Shown one piece after another: positions 1-7,541 of a stretch of DNA of 48,146 nt. A program made the translations under genes and the position numbers. Within the stretch, counting starts at the first letter, position 1; each line of letters opens with the position of its first letter. This DNA is from Apopatocola sp963618015 (GTDB taxonomy: Bacteria; Bacillota; Clostridia; Oscillospirales; Oscillospiraceae): NCBI GenBank assembly GCA_963618015.1, contig CAVEQS010000019.1:1-48146 (forward strand), given 5' to 3'. The notes under the pieces were generated by a model. It worked only from the letters and a program-made list of their open reading frames with translations. It had not been told where the DNA came from and ran no database searches.

Positions 1-50
1 GCCCTTTTTCCCTCCTCGGGACTGCCTCTGACACTAAATGATGTTTTCAC
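1..50 (-). CDS. 5' end of an unidentified protein (partial)
   Basis: A GTG codon at 48-50 on the minus strand is preceded five bases upstream by a perfect AAGGAGG (56-62), and the frame stays open to the window edge, giving 16 codons (MKTSFSVRGSPEEGKR...). It lies directly downstream of the receiver-like gene ending at 84 on the same strand and could be its operon partner. Too little is present to assign a family. The strong ribosome binding site is the main support; a chance open frame this short is possible. Confidence 0.4.
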   Translation of the reverse strand, partial: MKTSFSVRGSPEEGKR

Positions 51-83
51 AGTAACCTCCTTGTGATGCTCGCCGCTTGCCGG

Positions 84-458
84 TCAGTTCCCAGCGGGCG
101 GCGTATTTTCCTCAAACCAGACGGCCAGAGCGCGGCGGATGTCTTCTTCCGTCACGGGCTCCAAAAGAAAGTAATCCACACGCAGCCGGAAGGCGTGGAG
201 CGAAAAATCCAGATCGCTGCACCATATGATCCGGCAGTTGGGATAAAGAGCACGCAGGTGCTCGGCGGCGTTAAGCCCGGCCACGCCGGGCAGCGCGATC
301 ACTGCGTTTGTCGGCGCAGCCTTGTGCACAGCGTCAAAAAAGCTTTCCTGATTCGGATATTGCCGGATCCGTGGATACGACCCTCTTTCGGCGCAGATGC
401 GGGAAAGCCGTTCCGATACCACCGGTCCATGCCCCGTCAGCACATCGATATGGTACAT
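84..458 (-). CDS. Degenerate (pseudo-)receiver domain protein
   Basis: This 124-residue protein is a stand-alone response-regulator receiver fold without an output domain. The ATG at 458 is chosen over upstream starts because GGGAGG (465-470) sits six bases before it. Aligned with the neighbouring LytTR regulator, the phosphoacceptor loop keeps the P-G-x-x-G turn (LPGVAG, residues 56-61), but the phosphoacceptor Asp position is Val53 and the conserved Lys is Glu100 (LLEPV instead of LVKPY). The N-terminal acidic pair is also reduced to a single Asp. Phosphorylation is therefore unlikely. It is transcribed away from the two-component system at 630-2671, so an adaptor or decoy role in that pathway is plausible but inferred. 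Confidence 0.7.
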   Translation of the reverse strand: MYHIDVLTGHGPVVSERLSRICAERGSYPRIRQYPNQESFFDAVHKAAPTNAVIALPGVAGLNAAEHLRALYPNCRIIWCSDLDFSLHAFRLRVDYFLLEPVTEEDIRRALAVWFEENTPPAGN

Positions 459-492
459 TTCGTTCCTCCCTTCGCTGCTGGATGACGATTGC

Positions 493-522
493 AATATAGC
501 GGACGCGGCGCCGTTTGTTCAA
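493..522 (-). promoter_or_regulatory. Promoter for the receiver-like gene
   Basis: On the minus strand, TTGAAC (517-522) and TATATT (493-498) are separated by 18 bases, close to the vegetative sigma consensus, and lie 35-64 bases upstream of the start at 458. Confidence 0.5.
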
Positions 523-593
523 GACCGTTGGCACGAAATGCCCGATTGCGGCACGAATCGATGGTTATCTCCGTCGCGACTCTTGCATCCGTG

Positions 594-602
594 TGATATA
601 AT
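594..602 (+). promoter_or_regulatory. Extended -10 promoter for the LytTR two-component operon
   Basis: TGATATAAT is a perfect -10 hexamer (597-602) with the TG extension. No good -35 is visible. It lies 28 bases before the GTG start at 630. Confidence 0.45.
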
Positions 603-629
603 GCTTTTCGTGCAAAGGAGATGGAGAAT

Positions 630-1352
630 GTGAGAATTGCCATTGTTGACGATCTTGCCGCAGAGCGCACGCTGCTTCGCTCGCGGCTGGAGCGGCAAAT
701 GCAGAACCGCAGTGTGCAGGCGGTGTTCTGCGAATATGACAGCGGAGATGCCTTTCTTGCGGCGGAAAGAGAGCAGCGGTTTACCGCTGTTTTCCTGGAT
801 ATCTATATGACAGGCATGAGCGGCATGGATGCGGCGCGAGAGCTTCGGAAGCTCGATACAGACTGTATTCTCGTTTTTACCACTACCTCGACCGACCACG
901 CGCTGGAAGGCTTTCAGGTGCGGGCAATGCACTATCTGGTAAAGCCGTATACCGAGGAGGAGCTCGGTGCAGTAACGGAGGAGATCCTTGCGAGAGTCCC
1001 GCGTCCGGAGAAATATCTGGAGCTCAAGGTCAGCGGCAGTATGGTTCGTCTCGGCTATCGGGACATCGTTTCCGCCGAGCATTTTTCCCATATGATCCAT
1101 ATCCGCACGATCGCCGGAGCAACGCTCGCCACGCGCCTTCCGTTCAAGACATTCATCGCGCCGCTGAAGGAGGATCCGCGTTTTTTCGTTTGCGGCCGCG
1201 GTGTGATCGTGAATCTCGAGCATGCGGAGAGCTTTGAGGATTCCTCCTTCCGGATGAAGGACGGAAGCCTTGTTTACGTTAATCGAGAGCTTTGGAAAAG
1301 CGCCCGGCAGACGTTTATGGAGTATCTTCTGCAAAGAGGGCGGGTATCATGA
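630..1352 (+). CDS. LytTR-family response regulator
   Basis: A two-domain DNA-binding response regulator of 240 residues. The receiver domain (about 1-115) keeps the acidic pair Asp7-Asp8, phosphoacceptor Asp57 (FLDIYMTGMSG), Thr85 and Lys105 (LVKPY). A LytTR DNA-binding domain follows at about residues 128-238. The start is placed at GTG 630, because AAAGGAG (614-620) is nine bases upstream and the protein then begins in the usual way (MRIAIVDD); an in-frame ATG at 621 abuts the ribosome binding site. It overlaps the histidine kinase by four bases (ATGA), so the two are co-translated. LytTR regulators usually bind paired direct repeats near target promoters; the target is not evident here. 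Confidence 0.88.
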   Translation: MRIAIVDDLAAERTLLRSRLERQMQNRSVQAVFCEYDSGDAFLAAEREQRFTAVFLDIYMTGMSGMDAARELRKLDTDCILVFTTTSTDHALEGFQVRAMHYLVKPYTEEELGAVTEEILARVPRPEKYLELKVSGSMVRLGYRDIVSAEHFSHMIHIRTIAGATLATRLPFKTFIAPLKEDPRFFVCGRGVIVNLEHAESFEDSSFRMKDGSLVYVNRELWKSARQTFMEYLLQRGRVS

Positions 1353-2671
1353 CAGATATGCTGCGCCCGGTTTTGGAGCTTACTGTTGTGCTGCCCGGTC
1401 TGCTCCTTGCGTATTTTCCGGTGAAGTCCTACATGCGGCAGTCTCCCATAAAGCTCGCTGCCTGGCTTGCGCCGCTGATTCTGGCGCTCTGCGTGATCGG
1501 CGGGGTGCTCTGCTATTATTTCCACGTTTCCACGGCGCCGGCGCTTGCGCTTGTCGCAGCTGCCGCAGTCGTGCTCTATGTCAAAACGCTCCGGATATCC
1601 CTTTGGAAATCCGGAACGATCGCGCTCTCCGTGTGCGCGGTGTTTGCCTGCATGAACAGCCTGTCCAGAGCTTTCAACGCGGCCCTGCTGATGCATACGC
1701 AGATGCCCCAGACAACGGATCTGTGGTTTTGTCTGTGGGCCGGTGTTTTTTATAATGCCGTCTGTTTTCTCGCAGCCGCCGCTGCGTATTATCCGGCAAC
1801 GCATGCGGTGCGGACAATGGTGGAGGACGAGAACTTTGCGCAGACATGGTATGTGTTCTGGGTCTTGCCGCTGGTCTTTATTGCGCTGAATGTTTTCATG
1901 ATCCCGCGCTACCAGAGCACACTGTACACCGGGAGAGTCTTACAGGGGTATTTTGTTCTCAGCGCGGCGCTGCTGATCCTTTTGTTTTGGTTTAATCTGA
2001 TTTTTCTGATGATGGCGGCCAGCCTGAACCGGAATGCCCGGCTGCGGCAGGAAAATCAACTTCTCTCCATGCAGCAGCAGCGCTATGAGAATTTGAAAGC
2101 TGCCATTGCGGAGGCACGGAAGGCGCGGCACGATATGCGCCATCATCTCAACCAGCTCTCTTTGCTTGCGGAAAACGGCGATATTGAAACGCTGAAGGAC
2201 TATCTCGCCAAAACTGCCTCGCGGATCCCGGAGCTTGATATGAGCTTCTGCGAAAACCGTGCCGCAGACAGTGTGATCGGCTATTACTGTGCTCTGGCAA
2301 AAAGGGAGAGCATTCCATTCCGTGCGCAGATCGATCTGCCGGAAAAGCTTCCGGTCGATGAGATCGATATGTGCCTGGCGCTTTCCAATCTTCTGGAAAA
2401 CGCTCTGGAAGCCAGCCTGCGCACGGCAGACGCCCGGCGGCAGATCAAAGTGACCGCGTATCTTCACGCAGAGCGGATCCTGCTGCTCAGGGTCGAAAAC
2501 GCCTTTGACGGGACGGTTCGGGAGAAAAACGGCGTATTTCAGTCATCCAAACGAAAGGGAGACGGTATCGGTATCCAGTCTGTACGCCATATCGCGGAAA
2601 AGACCGGCGGTGCCAGTACATTCACCTGTGAGGACGGTATCTTTTCTGCCAAGGTCATGCTCTGCGGATAA
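1349..2671 (+). CDS. AgrC/GHKL-type sensor histidine kinase
   Basis: Membrane sensor kinase of 440 residues, partner of the LytTR regulator. About six or seven hydrophobic segments fill residues 5-225. A short coiled region follows, then the dimerisation/phosphoacceptor box with His261 (HDMRHH), an N box (LSNLLENALEAS) and a G box (GDGIGIQSVRHIAEKTGG). This is the AgrC-like arrangement with a GHKL ATPase domain. The ATG at 1349 overlaps the regulator stop and follows GAGGGCGGG; an in-frame ATG at 1292 lies inside the regulator and is unlikely. Relatives often sense secreted peptides, but I see no AgrD/AgrB-like genes nearby, so the ligand is unknown. Confidence 0.87.
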   Translation: MTDMLRPVLELTVVLPGLLLAYFPVKSYMRQSPIKLAAWLAPLILALCVIGGVLCYYFHVSTAPALALVAAAAVVLYVKTLRISLWKSGTIALSVCAVFACMNSLSRAFNAALLMHTQMPQTTDLWFCLWAGVFYNAVCFLAAAAAYYPATHAVRTMVEDENFAQTWYVFWVLPLVFIALNVFMIPRYQSTLYTGRVLQGYFVLSAALLILLFWFNLIFLMMAASLNRNARLRQENQLLSMQQQRYENLKAAIAEARKARHDMRHHLNQLSLLAENGDIETLKDYLAKTASRIPELDMSFCENRAADSVIGYYCALAKRESIPFRAQIDLPEKLPVDEIDMCLALSNLLENALEASLRTADARRQIKVTAYLHAERILLLRVENAFDGTVREKNGVFQSSKRKGDGIGIQSVRHIAEKTGGASTFTCEDGIFSAKVMLCG

Positions 2672-2683
2672 ATTCAAATAACA

Positions 2684-2722
2684 AAGGACGGCGCGCTTCC
2701 CAAAGGGAGGCGCGCCGTCCTT
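2684..2722. terminator. Bidirectional terminator
   Basis: A 13-bp GC-rich stem (arms 2684-2696 and 2710-2722) whose loop contains a further 4-bp stem. It lies between the convergent kinase gene and the CBM9-like gene. Confidence 0.85.
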
Positions 2723-2736
2723 CATTGTATATATTG

Positions 2737-3336
2737 TCAGGCCAAAATCATTTTCCCGAAGAACTCGGGGCGGTGAAAATCAGGCGTCGGCGTTTCCACG
2801 GCATTCCAGGCGAGAAAATGCGGATGTGCCGTTTTGTCGCCGCATTTGTAGCAGTTAGCGCGGAAGGAAACGCCGGAGCGCAGCACGAAATCCGGATAGA
2901 GAATGCGAAGGAAGGGGAGCGGGATGCGGTACTCCGCCGTCCAGCCGTCCGGTGTCCGGGTACAGACGGGGCGGAACGTATCGCTCTCTGCTTTGTGGCA
3001 GAGGCGGATGCGCTCGTGCCGGTCGGGGCCGAAGCCCAGCTCCAGGCAGGCGTTGGGATTGATCTCAAAGTTTACATAACGTCCATCGTCCGCAAGAGAG
3101 AAGAAAAACTCCATGCAGCTGTCCTCGTGGACGGGGCTGAGCGGGGCGGTGTACTCCGCGCGGATGTCGGATTCGTGAGCGCGCTGAAAAACGTAGAGAG
3201 CGGTATCGTCATAGCAGAGCTTCTGCTCCATGCGTATGCCGCATTCCGGCTCCCAGAGCACGCAGTCCACATGCAGCGGTGCTATTGCGTCCCAATTGGG
3301 GGCGCCGGATGTCTTTACAATGGTATAGCTCTTCAT
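2737..3336 (-). CDS. Carbohydrate-binding family 9 (CBM9)-like protein
   Basis: A 199-residue protein resembling the CBM9-like/DOMON beta-sandwich family. The typical core is visible: a hydrophobic strand ending in an acidic turn (YDDTALYVFQRAHESDI), then HEDSCMEFFFS and YVNFEINPNACLELGFG. No signal peptide is seen, so it is probably cytoplasmic. The ATG at 3336 overlaps the stop of nagA (ATGA), which decides the start; the open frame extends further upstream inside nagA. As the last gene of the kinase-nagA operon it may bind or help process an amino-sugar substrate, but this is inferred from position only. Confidence 0.7.
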   Translation of the reverse strand: MKSYTIVKTSGAPNWDAIAPLHVDCVLWEPECGIRMEQKLCYDDTALYVFQRAHESDIRAEYTAPLSPVHEDSCMEFFFSLADDGRYVNFEINPNACLELGFGPDRHERIRLCHKAESDTFRPVCTRTPDGWTAEYRIPLPFLRILYPDFVLRSGVSFRANCYKCGDKTAHPHFLAWNAVETPTPDFHRPEFFGKMILA

Positions 3337-4451
3337 AGCACCTGTCCGCCGAGATATACGGCGCTCCGGTTCAGCGCGGCGTCGCATACGACAAAGTCGG
3401 CGAGCTTTCCAACGGCGATGGAGCCGATCTCGGCCTCCCGCCCAATCTCGCGCGCCGGAACGATCGTTGCACTCAAGATCGCCTGTTCGACCGGGATACC
3501 GAAGGATACGGCGCGCTGCATGCACTCGTAAAGGTTTGTGGCCGATCCGGCGATCGTCCCGTCGGCGAGTCTCGCAACGCCGCCTTTCAGGAAAACGTCC
3601 TGCCCACCGAGTGTGTACTGCCCGTCCGGCATGCCGCAGCAGCGCAGCGCGTCGGAGATGAGGCAGACTCGCCCGGGGAAGAGCTTGAACGCCATTCGCA
3701 CAGCGCTGGGGTGGATGTGGTATCCGTCACAGATGAGCTCTGCGATGACGTTTTCGCGCTCTGAGCCCGCGCCGATCGGGCCGGGCTTGCGGTGGTGGAT
3801 GCCGGGCATCGCGTTATAAAGGTGCGTCAGATGGGAGGCTCCCGCGTCGAAAACGGCGCAGGCTTCCTCGTAGGTGCAGTCCGTGTGCGCAATGGACACG
3901 GTGCAGAGCTTCGAAGCCTTTTCCGTGAACTCCACAGCGCCGGGCAGCTCCGCGGCAACGTCCGCAATGCGGAGGAGGCCCTCGGACGCGCGGTACAGGT
4001 GCTCAAACGCGGCATAGTCCGGCAGACGGAGATAGTCTGCGTTCTGCGCGCCCTTCTTCTTTTCGGAGAAGAAGGGACCCTCCATGTTGATGCCCATGAG
4101 CCGGGCGCAGCCCTCTGGCGCGGCGTTTTTGAATGCCGCGGCAGTCTTGTAGGCCGTTTCGAGCACATCGTAGGGCAGCGTCATGGACGCGGGGGCAAAG
4201 CTTGTAACACCGTTCTTGGCGAGATACCCGGCCATTTTGACAAGGCCGTCGTAATCGCCGTCCGAAAAGTCGGCGCCGGAATTGCCGTGGTTGTGGATGT
4301 CCACCAGACCGGGGATCACGTACTGTCCGTGCAGGTCGATCCCGTCCCCGGCGCCATCCGTGAGAATTTCGGCAAAGCGCCCGTTTTCCACGCGGAACGC
4401 ACCGCGCTGAAAGCGTCCGTCAATAAAAAGATTAGCATTGGTAAATAGCAT
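3333..4451 (-). CDS. nagA: N-acetylglucosamine-6-phosphate deacetylase
   Basis: NagA hydrolyses GlcNAc-6-phosphate to glucosamine-6-phosphate and acetate in the cytoplasm. The 372-residue length is normal. Amidohydrolase signatures are present: the HxH metal site (His53-Asn-His55 in VDIHNHG), the histidine segments AHTDCTYEEA and HLTHLYNAMPG, and the catalytic Asp in LISDALRCCG, followed by AGSATNLYECM. GAGGAG (4461-4466) lies nine bases before the ATG. It is the middle gene of a three-gene operon with an upstream NahK-like kinase and a downstream CBM9-like gene, pointing to amino-sugar salvage. No nagB is present in the window. Confidence 0.92.
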   Translation of the reverse strand: MLFTNANLFIDGRFQRGAFRVENGRFAEILTDGAGDGIDLHGQYVIPGLVDIHNHGNSGADFSDGDYDGLVKMAGYLAKNGVTSFAPASMTLPYDVLETAYKTAAAFKNAAPEGCARLMGINMEGPFFSEKKKGAQNADYLRLPDYAAFEHLYRASEGLLRIADVAAELPGAVEFTEKASKLCTVSIAHTDCTYEEACAVFDAGASHLTHLYNAMPGIHHRKPGPIGAGSERENVIAELICDGYHIHPSAVRMAFKLFPGRVCLISDALRCCGMPDGQYTLGGQDVFLKGGVARLADGTIAGSATNLYECMQRAVSFGIPVEQAILSATIVPAREIGREAEIGSIAVGKLADFVVCDAALNRSAVYLGGQVL

Positions 4452-4496
4452 GATGATATCCTCCTCAATGCTTGAATTTCCGGCAAGCCGTTGAAA

Positions 4497-5570
4497 TTAC
4501 GCTTTCGTTTCCTCGGCGACGATGCGCTGTATATCGTCCCACTTTTTTTCCATATCCGCCGCGAGCTTGAACTGCGTTCGCGCGCGGTCAAGATTCTGCC
4601 CTTCGCGGTGAACAGAGAAGTACTTATCGCCGTCCAGATGGTCGGTCAGGAACCGCACGCCGCACTCGATCGTCATGGTTTTTGCGCCGAGAGGGAGAAG
4701 CTCCAGCTCTCTGGTCGTCAGGTTCGGGCACGCGCGGACGTACCCGCGCGTGAAAACGCGGAAGCGGCCGAGATCCATTTCCACCCTGGAAAGATCGCGC
4801 TCGTCCTCTGCTGCGGTCGAAGCACCGTAGCGGATGGCGTCGCCGAAATCGTACAGACTGGAGCCGGGCATCACGGTGTCCAGATCGACAACGCAGAGCG
4901 CCTTTCGCGTCTGCGCGTCGAGAAGGACGTTGTTGAGCTTCGTGTCGTTGTGCGTGACGCGCAGCGGAATTTCTCCGGCGGCGAGAGCGTTCTGAATGGT
5001 TGCCATCTCCGCTTCGCGCGCAAGAGCAAAGTCGATCTCCGGCTGTACAGCTGCGGCGCGGTGCGCAGCGTCACGCGCGATCGCTTCGCGGAAAAGCCGG
5101 TAGCGGTCGGGCGTGTTGTGGAAATTCGGAATGGTCTCGTGCAGCTTTTCCGCCGGAAAGTCGGAGAGAAGCTGTGCGAACGTGCCGAAGCCGACGGCGG
5201 CCTGATAAAAGTCCTCATCCGTCTCCGGTTGCTGGAGACAGATCGTACTGTCCACATAATCATATACGCGCCAGTATTCGCCTTTATAGCAGATGTGGGG
5301 CGCGCCGTCCGTTGTACGGATGAGCGCCATGACGCTGCGCGGATCGATGGACTTTGCGCGCAGAAACTCCGTTACCGCAGCGATATTTTCCGAAAGACCT
5401 TGTACGTTGCGGAAGGCGTGATGGTTGATCTTTTGCAGAATATACCGGCGCCCGGTTTCGGTCACAACGAGAAAGGTGACGTTGACGTGCCCGCAGCCGT
5501 AGTCTTCGCAGGAGACCGGCGCGCTGTCCAGCCGGAAGGCACGCAGAATGTTCGATTTATCCTGATCCAT
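4497..5570 (-). CDS. Aminoglycoside-phosphotransferase-fold kinase, probably N-acetylhexosamine 1-kinase-like
   Basis: A 357-residue kinase of the APH/choline-kinase fold. The Brenner-type catalytic motif is THNDTKLNNVLLD and the metal-binding motif is VVDLDTVMPG; the N-terminal lobe has GCGHVNVTFLV and YILQKIN, with the ATP-site lysine. The HNDTK..N pattern and adjacency to nagA recall N-acetylhexosamine 1-kinases (NahK) of amino-sugar salvage, but substrate choice cannot be read from sequence. The ATG at 5570 is chosen because GGGAG lies seven or eight bases upstream; the frame opens further to 5699 without a ribosome binding site. It is the first gene of the operon. Confidence 0.75.
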   Translation of the reverse strand: MDQDKSNILRAFRLDSAPVSCEDYGCGHVNVTFLVVTETGRRYILQKINHHAFRNVQGLSENIAAVTEFLRAKSIDPRSVMALIRTTDGAPHICYKGEYWRVYDYVDSTICLQQPETDEDFYQAAVGFGTFAQLLSDFPAEKLHETIPNFHNTPDRYRLFREAIARDAAHRAAAVQPEIDFALAREAEMATIQNALAAGEIPLRVTHNDTKLNNVLLDAQTRKALCVVDLDTVMPGSSLYDFGDAIRYGASTAAEDERDLSRVEMDLGRFRVFTRGYVRACPNLTTRELELLPLGAKTMTIECGVRFLTDHLDGDKYFSVHREGQNLDRARTQFKLAADMEKKWDDIQRIVAEETKA

Positions 5571-5643
5571 AACAGATGCTCCCTGTGAATTGTTCCTGTC
5601 TATTTTAGTCATTCCAGCGGAAGATAGCAATCCTTTTGTAAGA

Positions 5644-5672
5644 ATTGTACAGGATTTTTCAAAAAAAGCCAA
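5644..5672 (-). promoter_or_regulatory. Promoter for the amino-sugar operon
   Basis: On the minus strand, TTGGCT (5667-5672), a 17-base spacer, and TACAAT (5644-5649). It lies about 75 bases upstream of the kinase start. Confidence 0.45.
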
Positions 5673-5707
5673 GCCGCGAAAAAGTACACCGGGATTCAAC
5701 GAGACGC

Positions 5708-5736
5708 TTGACAGAGTACAGGAGAAAGATTATATT
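5708..5736 (+). promoter_or_regulatory. Strong vegetative promoter for the ICMT-family gene
   Basis: A perfect TTGACA (5708-5713), an exact 17-base spacer, and TATATT (5731-5736), followed by AAGGAG just before the ATG at 5791. It is back-to-back with the promoter of the amino-sugar operon. Confidence 0.75.
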
Positions 5737-5790
5737 ATCCGAACGACCGTTTGGTAGCGATGATTCAGATTATATACAAAGGAGATAACA

Positions 5791-6390
5791 ATGAACGATT
5801 CATGGGAAGCACGTTTGCCGTATGCTATACTGTGCCTTGCCGTTCTGGCCCTTTTCTACGGTATCTATTTTACCAAGGTGCTGCTCCAAAAGTGCCGCGG
5901 CATCCAAACCCGGCAGATCGGGCGGCGGAAGGAAAAGACGATCCATACGGTGGAGCTTTGGATGAGCGCGGCAACGCTCGGCGTTGTGATCGCACAGCTT
6001 TTGTCGGTCGCGTTTGGATGGAGCATGCTTCCTGCCGGAGCGCGCTTCACCGGCTTCTGTACAGGACTGCTCGGCGATCTTATCTTCCTGCTCTCCGTTG
6101 TCTGTATGAAGGACAGCTGGCGAGCAGGGATCCCGGATACGGACAAGACGGAGCTCGTCACGACCGGCGTTTACCGCTTCAGCCGGAACCCGGCGTTCCT
6201 CGGGTTTGATTTTATGTACATCGGCGTTTTGCTCCTGTACTTTAATCCGCTGACGGCGGTGTTTACACTCTTCTCGATCGTCATGCTGCACATGCAAATA
6301 TTACAGGAGGAGCGGTATCTCACCGCCGCCTTCGACGAAGCATATACGGACTACAAAAAGCACGTGTATCGGTATCTCGGCAGAAAATAA
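5791..6390 (+). CDS. Isoprenylcysteine carboxyl methyltransferase (ICMT)-family membrane protein
   Basis: A 199-residue integral membrane protein with about four or five hydrophobic segments. The C-terminal signature of ICMT/phospholipid methyltransferase-type enzymes is clear: VTTGVYRFSRNPAFLGFD, then a membrane hairpin, then EERYLTAAFDEAYTDYKKHV. This motif forms the SAM-binding and catalytic region in the family. Bacterial members have largely unknown substrates (lipids, metals or isoprenoids have been proposed for relatives). It has its own promoter (5708-5736) and terminator, so it is probably monocistronic. Confidence 0.8.
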   Translation: MNDSWEARLPYAILCLAVLALFYGIYFTKVLLQKCRGIQTRQIGRRKEKTIHTVELWMSAATLGVVIAQLLSVAFGWSMLPAGARFTGFCTGLLGDLIFLLSVVCMKDSWRAGIPDTDKTELVTTGVYRFSRNPAFLGFDFMYIGVLLLYFNPLTAVFTLFSIVMLHMQILQEERYLTAAFDEAYTDYKKHVYRYLGRK

Positions 6391-6397
6391 AACAAAT

Positions 6398-6434
6398 AAG
6401 CAAAAGCGCGGGCACGTTGCCCGCACTTTTGCTT
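6398..6434. terminator. Bidirectional terminator
   Basis: A long stem (AAGCAAAAG...GCGGGC paired with GCCCGC...CTTTTGCTT, one mismatch) between the convergent ICMT-family and LysR genes. Confidence 0.85.
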
Positions 6435-6442
6435 CCAAGATT

Positions 6443-7351
6443 CTAAACGGAGTCGATCAGTCTTTGCAGCTCAGCAAAGAAACCGACGGCAAATTGCTTG
6501 AATTCCTTCATGCTGGTTGAGAATGGGCGGAATTTGTTATAGCTCAGCCCTACAACGCCAAAGGCATGATCGACCTTTGTTCTCCGGCAATACTGGCTTA
6601 TAAGCGGATCTTTTACGTGAATCGCCGACATAAAGGCAATGCCGCGCTTGTCTACGAGAACCGCACGCTGCTGCAGATCCATGTCGTTTGTTTCGTAAAC
6701 CACATTGGGAGTGAAGCCGTGTTTTGCGTATACCGCGTCAATAGTATCTCTCATACCGCTGCCCTTGGGGGCAATGATGACAGGGTATGGTACAAGATCG
6801 TCCATAGTTACGTAGTCTTTTTTGAAAAGAGGGTGATCCGGCGGAACCATAACGCTGCCGGTATCGCGCAAAACGGTCACGGTTTCGATCATCTTTGACT
6901 CATCTTGCGTTATCGGCGGAAGCTCTATGGCAAAATCCGCTATGCCGGTGTTCAGCTTGGTAATAATGTCGCTTCTTGTGGCGTAACTCTCGGAAAGTAC
7001 GCTTTTAGGAAAGCGATTCATGAACGAACTGTTGAGCGCGCTGAGATAGCCGGCGTTGTTATAGAGCAGTGTGGTTGTGAACTCCGCCTGATCTTGCAAG
7101 GCAAGCATATCCCCGATCAGGGCATTGGCTCGGTTCACAATATCCTTTGCGCCCTTATAAAAAAACTCACCGTTTGCGTTCAAAACAATACGGCGTTTGT
7201 TTATATCAAAAAGCTGCGAGCCAAGCTCTTCTTCCAGCCGGTTAATAACTTTGGTAACAAACGGCTGCGAAACGCCGAGCGTTTCGGCGGCTCTGGTTAT
7301 GCTGCCGAGCTCGGCGGCAAGACAGAAATAGCGCAGGTCTTTCAGCTCCAT
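6443..7351 (-). CDS. LysR-family transcriptional regulator
   Basis: A 302-residue LysR-type regulator. The N-terminal winged helix-turn-helix is typical (MELKDLRYFCLAAELGSITR, then AAETLGVSQPFVTKVINRLE, then LGSQLFDINKR). A periplasmic-binding-like effector domain follows from about residue 90. AGAGGT precedes the ATG. It is divergent from the cysteine-rich ferredoxin gene at 7542, the classic LysR layout, and two palindromes sit in its own promoter (7372-7391 and 7411-7426), indicating autoregulation and probable control of the ferredoxin gene. The effector is unknown. Confidence 0.9.
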   Translation of the reverse strand: MELKDLRYFCLAAELGSITRAAETLGVSQPFVTKVINRLEEELGSQLFDINKRRIVLNANGEFFYKGAKDIVNRANALIGDMLALQDQAEFTTTLLYNNAGYLSALNSSFMNRFPKSVLSESYATRSDIITKLNTGIADFAIELPPITQDESKMIETVTVLRDTGSVMVPPDHPLFKKDYVTMDDLVPYPVIIAPKGSGMRDTIDAVYAKHGFTPNVVYETNDMDLQQRAVLVDKRGIAFMSAIHVKDPLISQYCRRTKVDHAFGVVGLSYNKFRPFSTSMKEFKQFAVGFFAELQRLIDSV

Positions 7352-7371
7352 ATCTCATACCTCTGTCAATC

Positions 7372-7391
7372 GATTTATATCATTATAAATC
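7372..7391. promoter_or_regulatory. LysR-type operator palindrome
   Basis: GATTTATA-TCAT-TATAAATC is a perfect 8-bp inverted repeat and contains a T-N11-A core (T7376 to A7388), the LysR box pattern. It overlaps the -10 region of the lysR promoter. Confidence 0.6.
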
Positions 7392-7411
7392 TGCCGTGTC
7401 GGTGAAGTCAA
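7382..7411 (-). promoter_or_regulatory. Promoter of the LysR-family gene
   Basis: TTGACT (7406-7411), an 18-base spacer, and a perfect TATAAT (7382-7387) on the minus strand, 31-60 bases from the start codon. The palindromes at 7372-7391 and 7411-7426 overlap its -10 and -35. Confidence 0.65.
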
Positions 7412-7426
7412 TAACCTGTTGGTTAT
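7411..7426. promoter_or_regulatory. Second candidate operator palindrome
   Basis: ATAACC-TGTT-GGTTAT is a perfect 6-bp inverted repeat with its centre 37 bases from the first palindrome. It abuts the -35 of lysR and faces the ferredoxin gene. The spacing resembles LysR primary and activation sites. Confidence 0.5.
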
Positions 7427-7541
7427 GAACTTAATAGCGCAGGGAAGATATGAAGTTCGATTGACAAAGTATTATCTTTCTTTGCTTTCCTCCGTTATTA
7501 TTTGTTTAGAGAGATTTAATAAAGATATGGGGGAAACACAC

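Noticed and set aside
5741..5760. Possible TetR-like operator (ACCGTTTGGT) downstream of the ICMT-family promoter
   Set aside because: The inverted arms are only three bases and no TetR gene is nearby.
7461..7466. TTGACA as -35 of the ferredoxin-like gene
   Set aside because: No acceptable -10 lies 15-19 bases downstream, so no promoter is called. An activator-dependent start is possible.
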